Part shown: one piece after another, positions 52,801-62,010 of the stretch
Numbering within the stretch: the stretch's first letter is position 1
How the letters are laid out: each line of letters begins with the position of its first letter
Assembly: GCA_016708925.1 (NCBI GenBank)
Contig: JADJET010000019.1
Span: 62,001-126,000 of the forward strand
DNA length: 64,000 nt
Direction of reading: 5' to 3'
DNA from: Gammaproteobacteria bacterium
GTDB lineage: Bacteria; Pseudomonadota; Gammaproteobacteria; Pseudomonadales; Porticoccaceae
Notes under the pieces: model-generated
The model's input: the letters and a program-made list of their open reading frames with translations, nothing else
Told to the model about the DNA's origin: nothing
The model's database searches: none
Program-made: the position numbers and the translations under genes

Positions 52801-54077
52801 ATGAAACCAGGGAAATTCGCCATTCCAGCCGCACTGCTCTCGTCGCTCGCACTGGGTCTTCCCGCAACGGCGCAGGAAGCCGCCGCGCCGGCGGAGCAAG
52901 CCGCTCCGGGGGACGTGCGCGCCGAACTGGAGCAACTCAAACGCATCAACGCCCAACTGATACGCAGGGTGCAGCTCCTGGAAAACCGCGTCGGCGCCAA
53001 CCCGCCGCCACCGCCGCCGCGGCGGCCACCTCCCCGACCACAGCCCTCCCCGACGACCGACAGCGAGGCGCGCACCGCGCAGGCAGTGGCCCCCGGCGAG
53101 GCCCCCACCAAGAAGAGCCCGGGTGCAAGCCGCGGGGTCGAGGATCTGCTGCTCGAAGAGCACACCCTGTTCGACCAGAAATTTTCTATGGAATTGGGTT
53201 TCGAGCTCGCGCATTTCGACCGCAGCCAGCTGGTGCTCAATGGCTTTCTGGCGCTGGATGCGATTTTCTCGGCGACATCAGCATCGACGAAATCAACTCG
53301 GACGTCCTCACCACCAGCCTGACCGGCCGCTGGACGGTGACCGACCGCCTGCAGTTGAGCCTGAGTGTGCCCTTCGTGTATCGCGAGACCACTACCCGAT
53401 CAGGCGGACAGGAACTGTCGTCGATTCTCGAGACCGAAAAGAAGGTCGACGACAGCGACCTGGGCGACATCGCCCTGGGTGTCAGCTACCGTTTGTTCCC
53501 GGAGACCCCGACCCGGCCCGACATCGTATGGAATACCAGTGTCATCGCGCCCACCGGTCGGGATCCCTACGGCATCGATTTTCTGGAAGACCCGCTCAAC
53601 ACCAATCTGCAGTTTCCCGAGGAACTGCCCACCGGCAGCGGGCTGTGGGGAGTGCAGACCGGCCTGTCGTTCCTGAAAACCCTGGATCCTGCGATTCTCT
53701 TCGGCAGCATCTCCTGGCGACATTATCTCAAGGACAGCTTCGACGACCTGGGCAGCAATCCGGAAGCGGCGCCGTCCCCCGGCGACGTGCAGCTCGGTGA
53801 CCAGTACCAGTTTTCGCTGGGGATCGCCTTTGCGCTCAACGAGCGCACCAGCCTCAGCACCTCGTTCACCCAGCGCTTCATCGATACAACCGAAATCAGC
53901 CGGCCGGGATTCGGAGCCCAGGCGATAGTGGGTTCGGACGCCACCACGGGCACCTTCGACGTCGGAGTGACCTATGCGATGACCGACCGCCTGTCGGTGG
54001 TGAGCAATCTGGGGATGGGGTTGACCAACGATGCGTCCGATTACGCGTTCGCGCTCAAGTTTCCCTATCGATTCTGA
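52801..54077 (+). CDS. FapF-like outer-membrane secretion barrel (frameshift near 53270)
   Basis: The protein starts with a signal peptide (to about residue 25), then an amphipathic coiled coil (VRAELEQLKRINAQLIRRVQ, residues 39-64), then a Pro-rich linker (68-84). This matches FapF, whose N-terminal trimeric coil plugs the barrel. The barrel begins with DQKFSMELGFELAHFDRSQL. After DAIF near 53270 one base is missing; adding C gives LGDISIDEINSDVLTTSLTG and continues to SDYAFALKFPYRF, ending in the terminal phenylalanine of outer-membrane barrels. The restored length is about 425 residues, close to FapF. Confidence 0.8.
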
Positions 54078-54153
54078 ACGATGCCGCGAGTGTCCCGCCG
54101 CGTCCCCGCTCGGCTGGGGGCGGTCCGAGTGATGCCTGACCACGGAGGAGAAA

Positions 54154-54570
54154 ATGGGAGTCCGTAAAGTGATGGGTTTGTTGTTCCGGACCTGCTGCCT
54201 AGTGGCGGCAATGAGCGCCGTGGCGGCGCCGGAGCAGCAGGTGACGGTCGATCTGGCGGGTCTGCAGCGCAATGCCCAGGCCGGGGACCGGATGGCGCAG
54301 TACAACCTTGGGGTGCTCTGCGAAACGGGACGACACGGCGTGCCCATGGACAAGGCCGAAGCGGTGCGCTGGTACCGCAAATCCGCGGAGCAGGGGTACG
54401 AGAACGCGCAATACAATCTCGGCGTCCTGTATCTGCGCGGTGAGGGCGTGGAGGAAAATCGCGAAGCCGCGCTGCACTGGCTCGGCCTCGCCGCCGATCA
54501 GCTCAATCCCGCGGCAATCTCGGCGTTGGAAAAGCTGGGGGTCCAAAAACCCGATCCTGACGGAGAATGA
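54154..54570 (+). CDS. Exported Sel1-repeat protein
   Basis: The 138-residue protein has a signal peptide (CCLVAAMSAVAA, to about residue 25) and two full Sel1 repeats: AQYNLGVLCETGRHGVPMDK followed by AEAVRWYRKSAEQGY, and AQYNLGVLYLRGEGVEENRE followed by AALHWLGLAAD. Sel1 proteins are adaptors. GGAGGAGAAA precedes the ATG. It is the last gene of the amyloid block, about 75 bases after the porin, and is not part of classical fapABCDEF. A role in assembly is inference. Confidence 0.88.
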   Translation: MGVRKVMGLLFRTCCLVAAMSAVAAPEQQVTVDLAGLQRNAQAGDRMAQYNLGVLCETGRHGVPMDKAEAVRWYRKSAEQGYENAQYNLGVLYLRGEGVEENREAALHWLGLAADQLNPAAISALEKLGVQKPDPDGE

Positions 54571-54616
54571 TCCGGTCGGTGCCGCGGGTCATTGTCGAAA
54601 TTCGAGAGCAGGGATA

Positions 54617-54755
54617 GGCGAACAGGCGGAACAGACCGGCCTTGCCGGCCGCAGCCACCACCTCGGGGACGAGCCGGGCGCGCAACTCGCCGGCGCGGCG
54701 GTGTTCACTGATCAGCGGCTGCAACGCCCGCTTCGATAACGGATTGGCTGCTCAT
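54617..54755 (-). pseudogene. 5' fragment of the HsaA-like flavoprotein gene
   Basis: From an ATG at 54755 the first eight residues (MSSQSVIEA) repeat the start of the gene at 46001. A 5-base deletion then shifts the frame to an early stop. Out of frame, the DNA continues to match about the first 48 codons. The rest of the gene is absent. It is a by-product of the repeat that flanks the amyloid block. Confidence 0.75.
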
Positions 54756-54847
54756 GAGTTACTCCCGTGAGCATGGCTGCGAAAAAACGGATGGCCAGCG
54801 CATCAGAGCGCGAACAACTTGTGGGCATTTTCGCCCAGCACCGCGCG
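54617..54847. repeat. Direct repeat, right copy
   Basis: This is the second copy of 45858-46093, 231 bases long and 5 bases shorter because of one deletion. It ends inside the last codons of the intact amidohydrolase. With the left copy it encloses about 8.5 kb. Confidence 0.85.
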
Positions 54848-55948
54848 CTGGCGCTGCTCGGACAGGCCACTGACACGCGCACGAATCAGACTCGGTGCGT
54901 CCAGATTGGCGTCGATGTGGGGAAAATCGGAGCCCCAGAGCAGGCGGTCCTCGCCGACCAGATCCAGGCAGGCACCGATGGTGCGTTCATCGGGCTCGGC
55001 CACGAACCAGAGGTTGCGGCGGAAGTATTCGCTCGGGCGACCCAGTGCGAGCGGGGTGTCGAAACCGCGGAAATGGCGGTGCTTCTCGTCCAGCCGGTCC
55101 ATGGCGTAGGGCGCCCAGCCGCAGCCCGCCTCGATCGCCACCACCTTGAGACGCGGAAACTTGTCGAACAGGCCATCCATCACCATGGCCATGCAGGCCG
55201 GCATCACCTGGGATGCGGCGCCGAGCGCGAAGGTGAAGGTGCGGTTGGCCGGAGTGTCGTACCAGTCGCCGACAAAACCCGTGACCAGGCGCCGGGTGCG
55301 CACGATGACATGGACCAGCAGTGGCACGCCGGCGTCCTGGATGCGCGCCCACAGCGGGTCGAAATAGGGGTCGGCGAAACCCTTGCCGTCGACCCGTTCG
55401 GGAGCCAGAAACACGCCCTTGAAACCCTGTTCGAGGCGCAATTCCAGTTCCTGCACCGCTCCCGCAATGTCGCGCAGATTGAGATGCGCGGCGATCACCA
55501 GCCGCTCGCGATCGGCGGCCTGGAAGTCGTACACCCAGTCGTTGTAGGCGCGGCAGTAGGCATTGGCGAGCGCGTTGTCCTGCGTATCCCAGAAGATGCC
55601 GATGGTGGGCAGGATGAGCCCCGCCCCCAGACCCCAGCGATCGAACTGGGCAATACGGTCGGGGCCAAACATGCTCGAACGCGGCGCGCCATCGAGATAG
55701 CCGAGGGGAGAGCGCGGGTCCATCGCCTGATTGCGGTCGAGTTCCACACCACCCAGAGCGGCGGCGCAATTGGGCAGGATCAACTGATTGTCGACGAAGA
55801 GCTGCTCGGTGCCGTGGGCATTCTTGCGGAACTGGATGCTGCGGTGCCGAAAGGCGGGATCCAGGTAGGTGTCCCACAGATCCGGCGGCTCCAGCACATG
55901 GGCGTCGGCGTCGAACAGAAAGGGCGCGGGATTCGCGACGGCAACCAT
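54803..55948 (-). CDS. Amidohydrolase family 2 (metal-dependent TIM barrel)
   Basis: The 381-residue protein has the N-terminal metal motif FDADAHVLEPPDLW, LVHVIVRTRR in the middle and the C-terminal active-site motif LLWGSDFPHIDAN. These define amidohydrolase_2 enzymes related to aminocarboxymuconate-semialdehyde decarboxylase, which hydrolyse or decarboxylate ring-derived compounds. The substrate is unknown. Its 3' end lies in the right direct repeat. It was probably once directly upstream of the HsaA-like gene at 44847-46001. Confidence 0.88.
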   Translation of the reverse strand: MVAVANPAPFLFDADAHVLEPPDLWDTYLDPAFRHRSIQFRKNAHGTEQLFVDNQLILPNCAAALGGVELDRNQAMDPRSPLGYLDGAPRSSMFGPDRIAQFDRWGLGAGLILPTIGIFWDTQDNALANAYCRAYNDWVYDFQAADRERLVIAAHLNLRDIAGAVQELELRLEQGFKGVFLAPERVDGKGFADPYFDPLWARIQDAGVPLLVHVIVRTRRLVTGFVGDWYDTPANRTFTFALGAASQVMPACMAMVMDGLFDKFPRLKVVAIEAGCGWAPYAMDRLDEKHRHFRGFDTPLALGRPSEYFRRNLWFVAEPDERTIGACLDLVGEDRLLWGSDFPHIDANLDAPSLIRARVSGLSEQRQRAVLGENAHKLFAL

Positions 55949-56135
55949 CGTATTTTCCTCTGGCGACGTTCCGCGCCGGAAATGTTCCGGACGGGAGTCG
56001 GCGTTTCTTATGGTCTGCTCTTTTTACGGGCAGCGCTTTTTGTGATCGGCATTTTTCTTGTCGCTCGCGGCCGACGCACGGACCGGGCAAACGCGGGATT
56101 ACAGAACCGCAGCGGAGTAGCGCGCTGTAATAACA

Positions 56136-56159
56136 AACCGGGGGCTTGAGCCCCCGGTT
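56136..56159 (-). terminator. Hairpin terminator after the second amidohydrolase
   Basis: A 10-base perfect stem AACCGGGGGC / GCCCCCGGTT encloses a 4-base loop 12 bases after the 56172 stop. The following bases on the minus strand (TGTTA) form only a weak U-tract, so efficiency is uncertain. Confidence 0.6.
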
Positions 56160-56171
56160 GTTCTTGCCTGC

Positions 56172-57317
56172 TTACGCCGGAATTTTGTCCACCGGCAGGT
56201 TGTAACACTCAATAATGTTGTCGCGCATGATCCAACGCATCTGTTCCTTGGTCAGGCCGGCAGCGTGCTTCTCCAGCAACTCCTGCGACCAGGGCCAGGT
56301 GGCATCGCTGTGAGGGAAGTCGTTGGCCCACACCAGCCGCTTGGGATTCATCAGATTGGCGACCTGGAACGCGACCCAGTCGTCCTGGAAGGTCAGCCAG
56401 ACGTTGCTGTTGATGTAGTCGCTGGGCATTTTCGCCAGGTTCTTGCCGCCGCCGAGCCAGAGGCCATGGCGGCTGTAGGCGTGGTCCATGCGGTAGGCGT
56501 AGTGGGGCAGCCAGCCGGCATCGGCTTCCGCGGCGATGAACTTCAGTTTCGGGAAGCGCTCGAATACGCCGCCCAGCACAAACAGGCCGAGCACGTCCTG
56601 CACACCGCGGATGATGTTGAGGAACCCATTGATCTTGTTGCCACGCGCTTCGAGCACGTTCTCCACGCTGCCGCCCTTGGAGGTCAGGATGTGGAACGAC
56701 AGCGGCAGACCCAGGTCGGCGGCGCACTCCCAGAGGGCGTCGTACATGGGGTCGTCGTAGTCTTTGTGCTGGGGGTTGCCCGGCATCATGATGCCGACAA
56801 AACCCTTTTTCTTGCAGTCCTGCATGTCCTTGAGGGTCTGCTCGACGCTCTCGCACGAGGTCTGCCCGAGCCCGAACAAACGTCCGGCCGGCGCGCCGGT
56901 CAGATAGTTTGCCAGCCACTCGTTGTAGGCGTGCATACAGGCAGTTTTATAGGCGAAGTCGGGGTGGTTGCACAGCGCCATGCCCACGGAGGGGTAAATG
57001 ATTTCCGCGACCACGCCGTCGCGGTCCTGATCGGCGACGCGGTACTTGGCGTCGTAACCGCTCTTGTGGAGCTGGTCGAAGGTACAGCCCTGACGGCGCG
57101 CCGCCAGCGCTTCCGGCGACAGACCGGCGGCGGCGACCAGGCCCAACGGGATGGTGGAAGTCATGCCGGGAATGACATAGATGTCGTTGCCGGTGGCATC
57201 GCGCTGGATGGTAGGCGCGCGATCGCGGAACTTGGGATCGATGTAGTCGGTATAGCAGTTGCCCGGCTCGACGATGTGCGAGTCGGCAGAAATCAGGCCA
57301 AAACCCAAGCTGCTCAT
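56172..57317 (-). CDS. Amidohydrolase family 2, paralogue of the downstream gene
   Basis: The 381-residue protein has ISADSHIVEPGNCYTDYIDP (metal site), LPLSFHILTSKG, AEADAGWLPHYAYRMDHAY and LVWANDFPHSDATWP. These are the same fold and metal pattern as the gene at 54803, with the same length, but the two are clearly diverged. Such pairs are frequent in clusters for alicyclic or aromatic degradation. The exact reaction is unknown. Confidence 0.88.
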   Translation of the reverse strand: MSSLGFGLISADSHIVEPGNCYTDYIDPKFRDRAPTIQRDATGNDIYVIPGMTSTIPLGLVAAAGLSPEALAARRQGCTFDQLHKSGYDAKYRVADQDRDGVVAEIIYPSVGMALCNHPDFAYKTACMHAYNEWLANYLTGAPAGRLFGLGQTSCESVEQTLKDMQDCKKKGFVGIMMPGNPQHKDYDDPMYDALWECAADLGLPLSFHILTSKGGSVENVLEARGNKINGFLNIIRGVQDVLGLFVLGGVFERFPKLKFIAAEADAGWLPHYAYRMDHAYSRHGLWLGGGKNLAKMPSDYINSNVWLTFQDDWVAFQVANLMNPKRLVWANDFPHSDATWPWSQELLEKHAAGLTKEQMRWIMRDNIIECYNLPVDKIPA

Positions 57318-57520
57318 GGTGCTTACTCCGTGGTATGGGACCGCCAGATGGCGGGTTCAGGTAATTGAGTGGAAGCATTAAAGGACGCCGATGCGCGCTT
57401 CGCGCCCCGCGTTACCGAACAGCAACCGGAGTTACCGTTCGTTAGCCCGCCGTCAATTTATGCAATCGGTTGCCATAATTCAACCCCGGCCCATGTCTAT
57501 CCGCGACCGGACCAAGGATC

Positions 57521-57545
57521 AAAAAAGCCCCGCCAGGGCGGGGCT
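57521..57545 (-). terminator. Rho-independent terminator after the LLM gene
   Basis: On the minus strand AGCCCCGC (57545-57538), a 4-base loop and GCGGGGCT (57533-57526) are followed by a run of T (57526-57521). It begins about 25 bases after the LLM stop. Confidence 0.9.
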
Positions 57546-57569
57546 CGCGACCTTGGTTTACCGCACCGG

Positions 57570-58784
57570 TCAGGCCTTGATCTTGTCGGTGAAATGCGGC
57601 CAGACATGTTTCGTCATCAGTTCCATGTGGCGCATCATGGGTTTCTGCGGCAGCAGCTCGTTGTAATTCATCATCCAGAAGTAATCGACAGGCAGCTCCT
57701 TGAGCAAGGTTTCCAGCTTGCGCTTGACGGTATCCGGGCTACCGTAGATGACCAGTCCGCGTTCGACCAGGGAATCGAAATCGTTCTTCACCGTCATCGG
57801 ATCTTCGCCGGGCAGAGTGATCGCCGCGTTGAAGCCGAACGGCTGGAAGAACTTGCACCACAGGAAAGTGCCCGCATCCAGCGCCAGCGCCTTGGCTTCC
57901 TCATCGGTATCGGCGCAGACTATTTCCCGGGTGATGCCCATTCGGGCGCCGAATTTCTGGGATTTGCCGGTGGTTTTCTCCAGCTCTTCCTGAGCCGCGC
58001 GGAACTGGCTCTTGGCCGCTTCCATGTCGCCCGCGATGATGGAAATCGGCGACACATTGTGACGCATCGCCCAGCGGATGGTTTTCTCGGAGAAACTGAA
58101 GGGCTGAAACAGATCGGGGATACGCTTGTTGTAGGTCTTGGGCGCGATGCCGATTTCACGCACGATGCCGTTGGCGTCGACACCCTGGCCGAATTCGGCG
58201 CTCACCTCATGGGCGGGCCAGTAAATGTCCGCCGGCGGAATCTGCCAGTGTTTGCCCTGGTGGGAGAAGGTGTCGTTGCTCCAGGCCTTCATGATGATGT
58301 CGAAATGTTCCTCGTACAGCTCGCGCTTGGTATCTTCGTACAGCTCGGCATTGGCCCCGCCATTCTGGCGCAATGCCTCAAAACGCTGGCCCATGACGTT
58401 CACCCAGCGCGACTGGTAGCCGCGGGCAAACCCTGAAAACGCGCGCCCCTGGGTCATCTGGTCCAGCATCGCCACATCTTCCGCGACGCGAATCGGGTGC
58501 TGGGACGGCAGCACATTACCCAACTGACCAACGCGGAGACGCTTGGTATGCAGCCCCAGATAGAGATCGAGCATGATGGGGTTGGTGGAAACTTCTTCGC
58601 CTTCGATATGAAAATGGTGCTCGGTAAAGCCGAAACCGTAGTACCCGGTTTCATCAATGTACCTGGCCTGTTCCACCAGATTCCTGAGCATGGTCTGGTA
58701 CAGATCGGTGCGCACACCGGCCATGCCCTTTTCGATCTCGGCCCGCGGGCCGATGGTCGGCATCGAAAATATGCCTACTTCCAT
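57570..58784 (-). CDS. LLM-class flavin-dependent monooxygenase
   Basis: The 404-residue protein is a luciferase-like enzyme: YGFGFTEHHFHIEGEEVSTN, LRVGQLGNVLPSQHPIRVAE, GRAFSGFARGYQSRW and the C-terminal LVIYGSPDTVKRKLETLL. Long inserts and an acidic middle (ELYEDTKRELYEEHFDIIMK) resemble alkanal or limonene/camphor-type Baeyer-Villiger monooxygenases of this class. It needs FMNH2 from a separate reductase, not seen here. It lies in the degradation cluster before two SDRs and a CoA transferase. Confidence 0.88.
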   Translation of the reverse strand: MEVGIFSMPTIGPRAEIEKGMAGVRTDLYQTMLRNLVEQARYIDETGYYGFGFTEHHFHIEGEEVSTNPIMLDLYLGLHTKRLRVGQLGNVLPSQHPIRVAEDVAMLDQMTQGRAFSGFARGYQSRWVNVMGQRFEALRQNGGANAELYEDTKRELYEEHFDIIMKAWSNDTFSHQGKHWQIPPADIYWPAHEVSAEFGQGVDANGIVREIGIAPKTYNKRIPDLFQPFSFSEKTIRWAMRHNVSPISIIAGDMEAAKSQFRAAQEELEKTTGKSQKFGARMGITREIVCADTDEEAKALALDAGTFLWCKFFQPFGFNAAITLPGEDPMTVKNDFDSLVERGLVIYGSPDTVKRKLETLLKELPVDYFWMMNYNELLPQKPMMRHMELMTKHVWPHFTDKIKA

Positions 58785-58832
58785 GGTCTTCTCCCCTGTA
58801 GTTGAACCGCTGTAGTTGATTTGTTGCGGTTG

Positions 58833-58856
58833 AACCGCACTTGCGGCAGTGCGGTT
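58833..58856. other. Intercistronic hairpin
   Basis: AACCGCACT and AGTGCGGTT form a perfect 9-base stem with a 6-base loop, in the 140-base gap between the SDR and LLM genes. The T-rich tail (TTGTTT) lies on the plus strand, so as a terminator it would act against antisense reading. For the minus-strand operon it may be an mRNA processing or stability element. Confidence 0.5.
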
Positions 58857-58925
58857 TTGTTTGGCTGAATTTATCCGGCTGGCTGGCAGCCTCTGGAATA
58901 TTGGGTATAACGGAGCCGCGGTACG

Positions 58926-59690
58926 CTAGCAGGCGATGGCACCACCGTCCACCACCATCGCGTGACCGGTGACAAAGGACGCCTGCTCCGAGCACAACCA
59001 CACTGCGGCCTCGCCGATTTCGGACGGCGCACCGAAGCGACCGATGGGCTCGAAGCCGATCATCGCCTGCTCCATCTTCGGATTGGTGGTGAACATGCGC
59101 TCCAGCATGGGCGTGCGGATCACGCCGGGGCAAACCGCATTGACGCGAATACCCTTTGTGGCGTATTCCAGCGCCGCGGTCTTGGTCAGGCCGACCACGC
59201 CATGCTTGGCGGCCACATAGGCACCGGCGTTCTTCGAGCCGACCAGACCGGCGATCGACGCGGTGCTGACGATGGCGCCGGGGCCACCCTGCTCCAGAAA
59301 TTGCCGAATCTGATATTTCAGGCAGAGAAACACGCCTTTCAGATTGACGTTGTAGTTGAAGTCGAAATTTTCCTCGGTGCATTCGTGAATGCGCGTCCAG
59401 GCGCCTTCGACACCGGCGTTGTTGTAGGCACAGTCGAGCCTGCCGTACTTGGCGACCGTGGCCTTTACGAGGGCTTCCACATCGGCGCTTTTGGAGACAT
59501 CGCAGCGCACGAAAGTCGCATCCCCGCCGGCGTCGCGAATCAGCTTCACCGTCTCCGCACCGGCCGCTTCCTGAAGGTCGGAAACCACCACCTTGGCGCC
59601 TTCGCGCGCAAAAATCTGTGCCGCCGCACGCCCGATGCCGCCCGCCGCGCCGGTTACCAGCGCGACCTTGCCTTGTACTGTGCCTGCCAT
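58926..59690 (-). CDS. SDR-family oxidoreductase
   Basis: The 254-residue classical SDR has VTGAAGGIGRAAAQIF, VVSDLQE, NNAGVEGAW, the catalytic serine in VSTASIAGL and Y-VAAK (YVAAKHG). It ends with GHAMVVDGGAIAC. The aspartate after beta-2 suggests NAD(H). It shares its pattern with the SDR at 61056, which suggests duplication within the cluster. The substrate is unknown. Confidence 0.9.
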   Translation of the reverse strand: MAGTVQGKVALVTGAAGGIGRAAAQIFAREGAKVVVSDLQEAAGAETVKLIRDAGGDATFVRCDVSKSADVEALVKATVAKYGRLDCAYNNAGVEGAWTRIHECTEENFDFNYNVNLKGVFLCLKYQIRQFLEQGGPGAIVSTASIAGLVGSKNAGAYVAAKHGVVGLTKTAALEYATKGIRVNAVCPGVIRTPMLERMFTTNPKMEQAMIGFEPIGRFGAPSEIGEAAVWLCSEQASFVTGHAMVVDGGAIAC

Positions 59691-59747
59691 GATCTACTCC
59701 TGTGGTTGGTTGATGAATGAATAAAGTCGAATGTTGCCGATGCCGGC

Positions 59748-60980
59748 TTACGCGCGCGCCGCCGGTTGCGCGGGAATCGGTTCGCTGTGCACCACGCCGC
59801 GCTTCACCAGATCATCGATGCGCGCACCGCTGTAGCCCAGGCAGTCGCCGAGCACTTGCGCATTGTGTTCGCCGAGATAGGGGGCTTCGAGATCCAGATG
59901 CGCGGGAAATTCGGAAAACCGCAACGGCATGCCCGGCGCCTGAAAACTCCCCAGGGTTCGATCATAGATCGTGCGTACCGTTTCGCGCTCGATCAGGTGC
60001 GGATGCCGGCAGGCCTGCTCGACGCTGAGAATGGGTGCCACCGGGATATGGCCTTCTTCGAGAATCCGGATCGCCGCCTCGTCGCTTTCCTGTGCCTGCA
60101 ACCAGGCCTCGATGATGGCGATCAGGTCCTTCTGGTTTTTCGCGCGCATGCCGTTGTCGATATAGCGCGGATCCTCGGCGAGTTCCGGCCGGCCCATGAT
60201 TTCGCAGAGCTTCGGCCACATGTGCAGGATCGGCAGCAAAAACAGGTAGGAATCCTTGCTCTTGAAGATGCCGCCAGGCGCCACCGCATAGTGGTGCGAG
60301 CCCGAGCGGGTCGGCTGGATCTCGCCCTTGCTGCACGACCAGGCCTGCACATTCACCTCGTGATAGTGGAAGTAGCTGTCGAGCAGCGAGATATCGAGGT
60401 ACTGGCCCTTGCCGGTCTTCTCCCGATACAGCAGCGCGAAGGCGATGGCGCAGGCCGCGTGCACGCCGGTGCTGACATCGCCGATCGCCGCCATCGGAAA
60501 CGCCGGCGGCTGGTCGGGATCGCCGATCATGCTGGTGATGCCCGAATACGCCTGGCCGATATTGTCGAAGCCGGGCAAGTGCGCGAGCGGGCCGGTCTGG
60601 CCGAACGCGGAAATCGCGCACATGACGATTTTCGGATTCACCGCCTTGATGGCGTCGTAGCCGAGCCCGAGCCGAGCCATCACACCGGGCGCGAAATTCT
60701 CGATCAACACATCGCTCTGCGCCGCCAGTTCCTTGACGATGGCGATGCCCTCCGGCGTCTTCAGATCCACCGCGATACTGCGCTTGCCGCGATTCTGCTG
60801 GACATAGTAGGCGCTGCGCCCATCCTTGCCGAGAAAGGGAAACTTGCGGCTCGGATCGCCGCCCGGCCATTCGACCTTGATTACTTCCGCGCCCGCTTCG
60901 ACCATCACCCGGGTCGCCGCGGGCCCGGCCAGAAATTGCGTCAGATCCAGTACCTTGTAGCCATCCAGTACATGTTTCAT
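59748..60980 (-). CDS. Class III CoA transferase (CaiB/BaiF family)
   Basis: The 410-residue enzyme moves CoA between carboxylic acids. The motifs are GYKVLDLTQFLAGPAATRVM near the N-terminus, NRGKRSIAVDLKTPEG, LIENFAPGVMARLGLGYD and the catalytic aspartate in AIGDVSTGVHAACAI. It probably activates an acid formed by the neighbouring oxidising enzymes, so that beta-oxidation genes such as the enoyl-CoA hydratase can act. The ATG at 60980 gives the family start. Confidence 0.92.
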   Translation of the reverse strand: MKHVLDGYKVLDLTQFLAGPAATRVMVEAGAEVIKVEWPGGDPSRKFPFLGKDGRSAYYVQQNRGKRSIAVDLKTPEGIAIVKELAAQSDVLIENFAPGVMARLGLGYDAIKAVNPKIVMCAISAFGQTGPLAHLPGFDNIGQAYSGITSMIGDPDQPPAFPMAAIGDVSTGVHAACAIAFALLYREKTGKGQYLDISLLDSYFHYHEVNVQAWSCSKGEIQPTRSGSHHYAVAPGGIFKSKDSYLFLLPILHMWPKLCEIMGRPELAEDPRYIDNGMRAKNQKDLIAIIEAWLQAQESDEAAIRILEEGHIPVAPILSVEQACRHPHLIERETVRTIYDRTLGSFQAPGMPLRFSEFPAHLDLEAPYLGEHNAQVLGDCLGYSGARIDDLVKRGVVHSEPIPAQPAARA

Positions 60981-61055
60981 GGTGCAGTCCTCGAATTATC
61001 GTTATCAGGAAGGTGCCGCATTCGCATTTAGTGTGCCTGTATTCTGCAACGCCAC

Positions 61056-61823
61056 TTATTGGGCGAAGGAGCCGCCATCCACCGACATGGCGAGGCCGGT
61101 GACAAAAGAGGCGCGGTCCGAGCACAACCAGGCCACGGCTTCGGCGATTTCACCCGGCTTGCCCAGGCGCCCGACCGGCTCCATCTTGCGCATCATCTCG
61201 TAACCTTTCTCGGAACCGCCGACGATGCGGTTCAGCATCGGCGTTTCGATGGCGCCCGGACACACCGCATTCACCCGGATGTCCTGTTTGGCAAATTCCA
61301 GCGCGGCGGTCTTGGTCAGACCGATCACGCCGTGCTTGGCGGCGACGTAGGCATTGCCGCGCGGCACACCCACCAGCCCCGCGAGCGACGAGGTATTGAC
61401 GATGGCGCCCGGCGAGCCCTGGCGCAGGAACTGCTCGATCTCGTACTTCATGCACCACCACACGCCCTTCAGGTTCACATTGATATTGAGGTCGAAATTT
61501 TCCTCGGTGCAGGTGATGGTGGTGGCACGGGTGTCGCCCTCGACGCCGGCATTGTTGAAGGCCACGTCCAGGCGCCCGAAGGCCGCGACCGCGCCCGCCA
61601 CCAGGGCTTCCACCTCGGGCCCCTTGGCGACATCGCAACGCACAAACGCCGCCTGCCCGCCGGCCTGGCGGACCAGTTCGACGGTCTCTTCGCCACCTTT
61701 GACATTGACGTCGGACACCACCACCCTGGCGCCTTCGCGGGCAAAAATCAGCGCGGCCTGCCGGCCGATACCGGAACCCGAACCTGTAATCAGTGCCACT
61801 TTGTCTTGCAGATCTCCCGCCAT
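61056..61823 (-). CDS. SDR-family oxidoreductase, close paralogue of 58926
   Basis: The 255-residue SDR has LITGSGSGIGRQAALIFARE, VVSDVNV, NNAGVEGDT, VNTSSLAGL and YVAAKHG. Its layout and wording closely follow the SDR at 58926. It is the first gene of the minus-strand cluster, divergent from the enoyl-CoA hydratase gene, with about 190 bases between that must hold both promoters. Confidence 0.9.
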   Translation of the reverse strand: MAGDLQDKVALITGSGSGIGRQAALIFAREGARVVVSDVNVKGGEETVELVRQAGGQAAFVRCDVAKGPEVEALVAGAVAAFGRLDVAFNNAGVEGDTRATTITCTEENFDLNINVNLKGVWWCMKYEIEQFLRQGSPGAIVNTSSLAGLVGVPRGNAYVAAKHGVIGLTKTAALEFAKQDIRVNAVCPGAIETPMLNRIVGGSEKGYEMMRKMEPVGRLGKPGEIAEAVAWLCSDRASFVTGLAMSVDGGSFAQ

Positions 61824-62010
61824 CTCGTTACTCCGGATTGTTTGCGCAGGCCCTGCGACCCACGGCAGTTATCGTGTTCCCGCAGCTTACGCGCCGACCT
61901 CCGGGTGTCAACCGGACGACTCGACCAGTCACGGCTTTGCCGTATCATGGCAAGCCCTTGACGCGGGGCGGATGCGCCTCGCCTGACTCACTTCGCCACC
62001 GGAGGATTCC

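Noticed and set aside
52801..54077. Two separate genes (a short Pro-rich secreted protein and a barrel)
   Set aside because: One added base fuses them into a continuous FapF-like protein, with conserved-looking sequence across the join.
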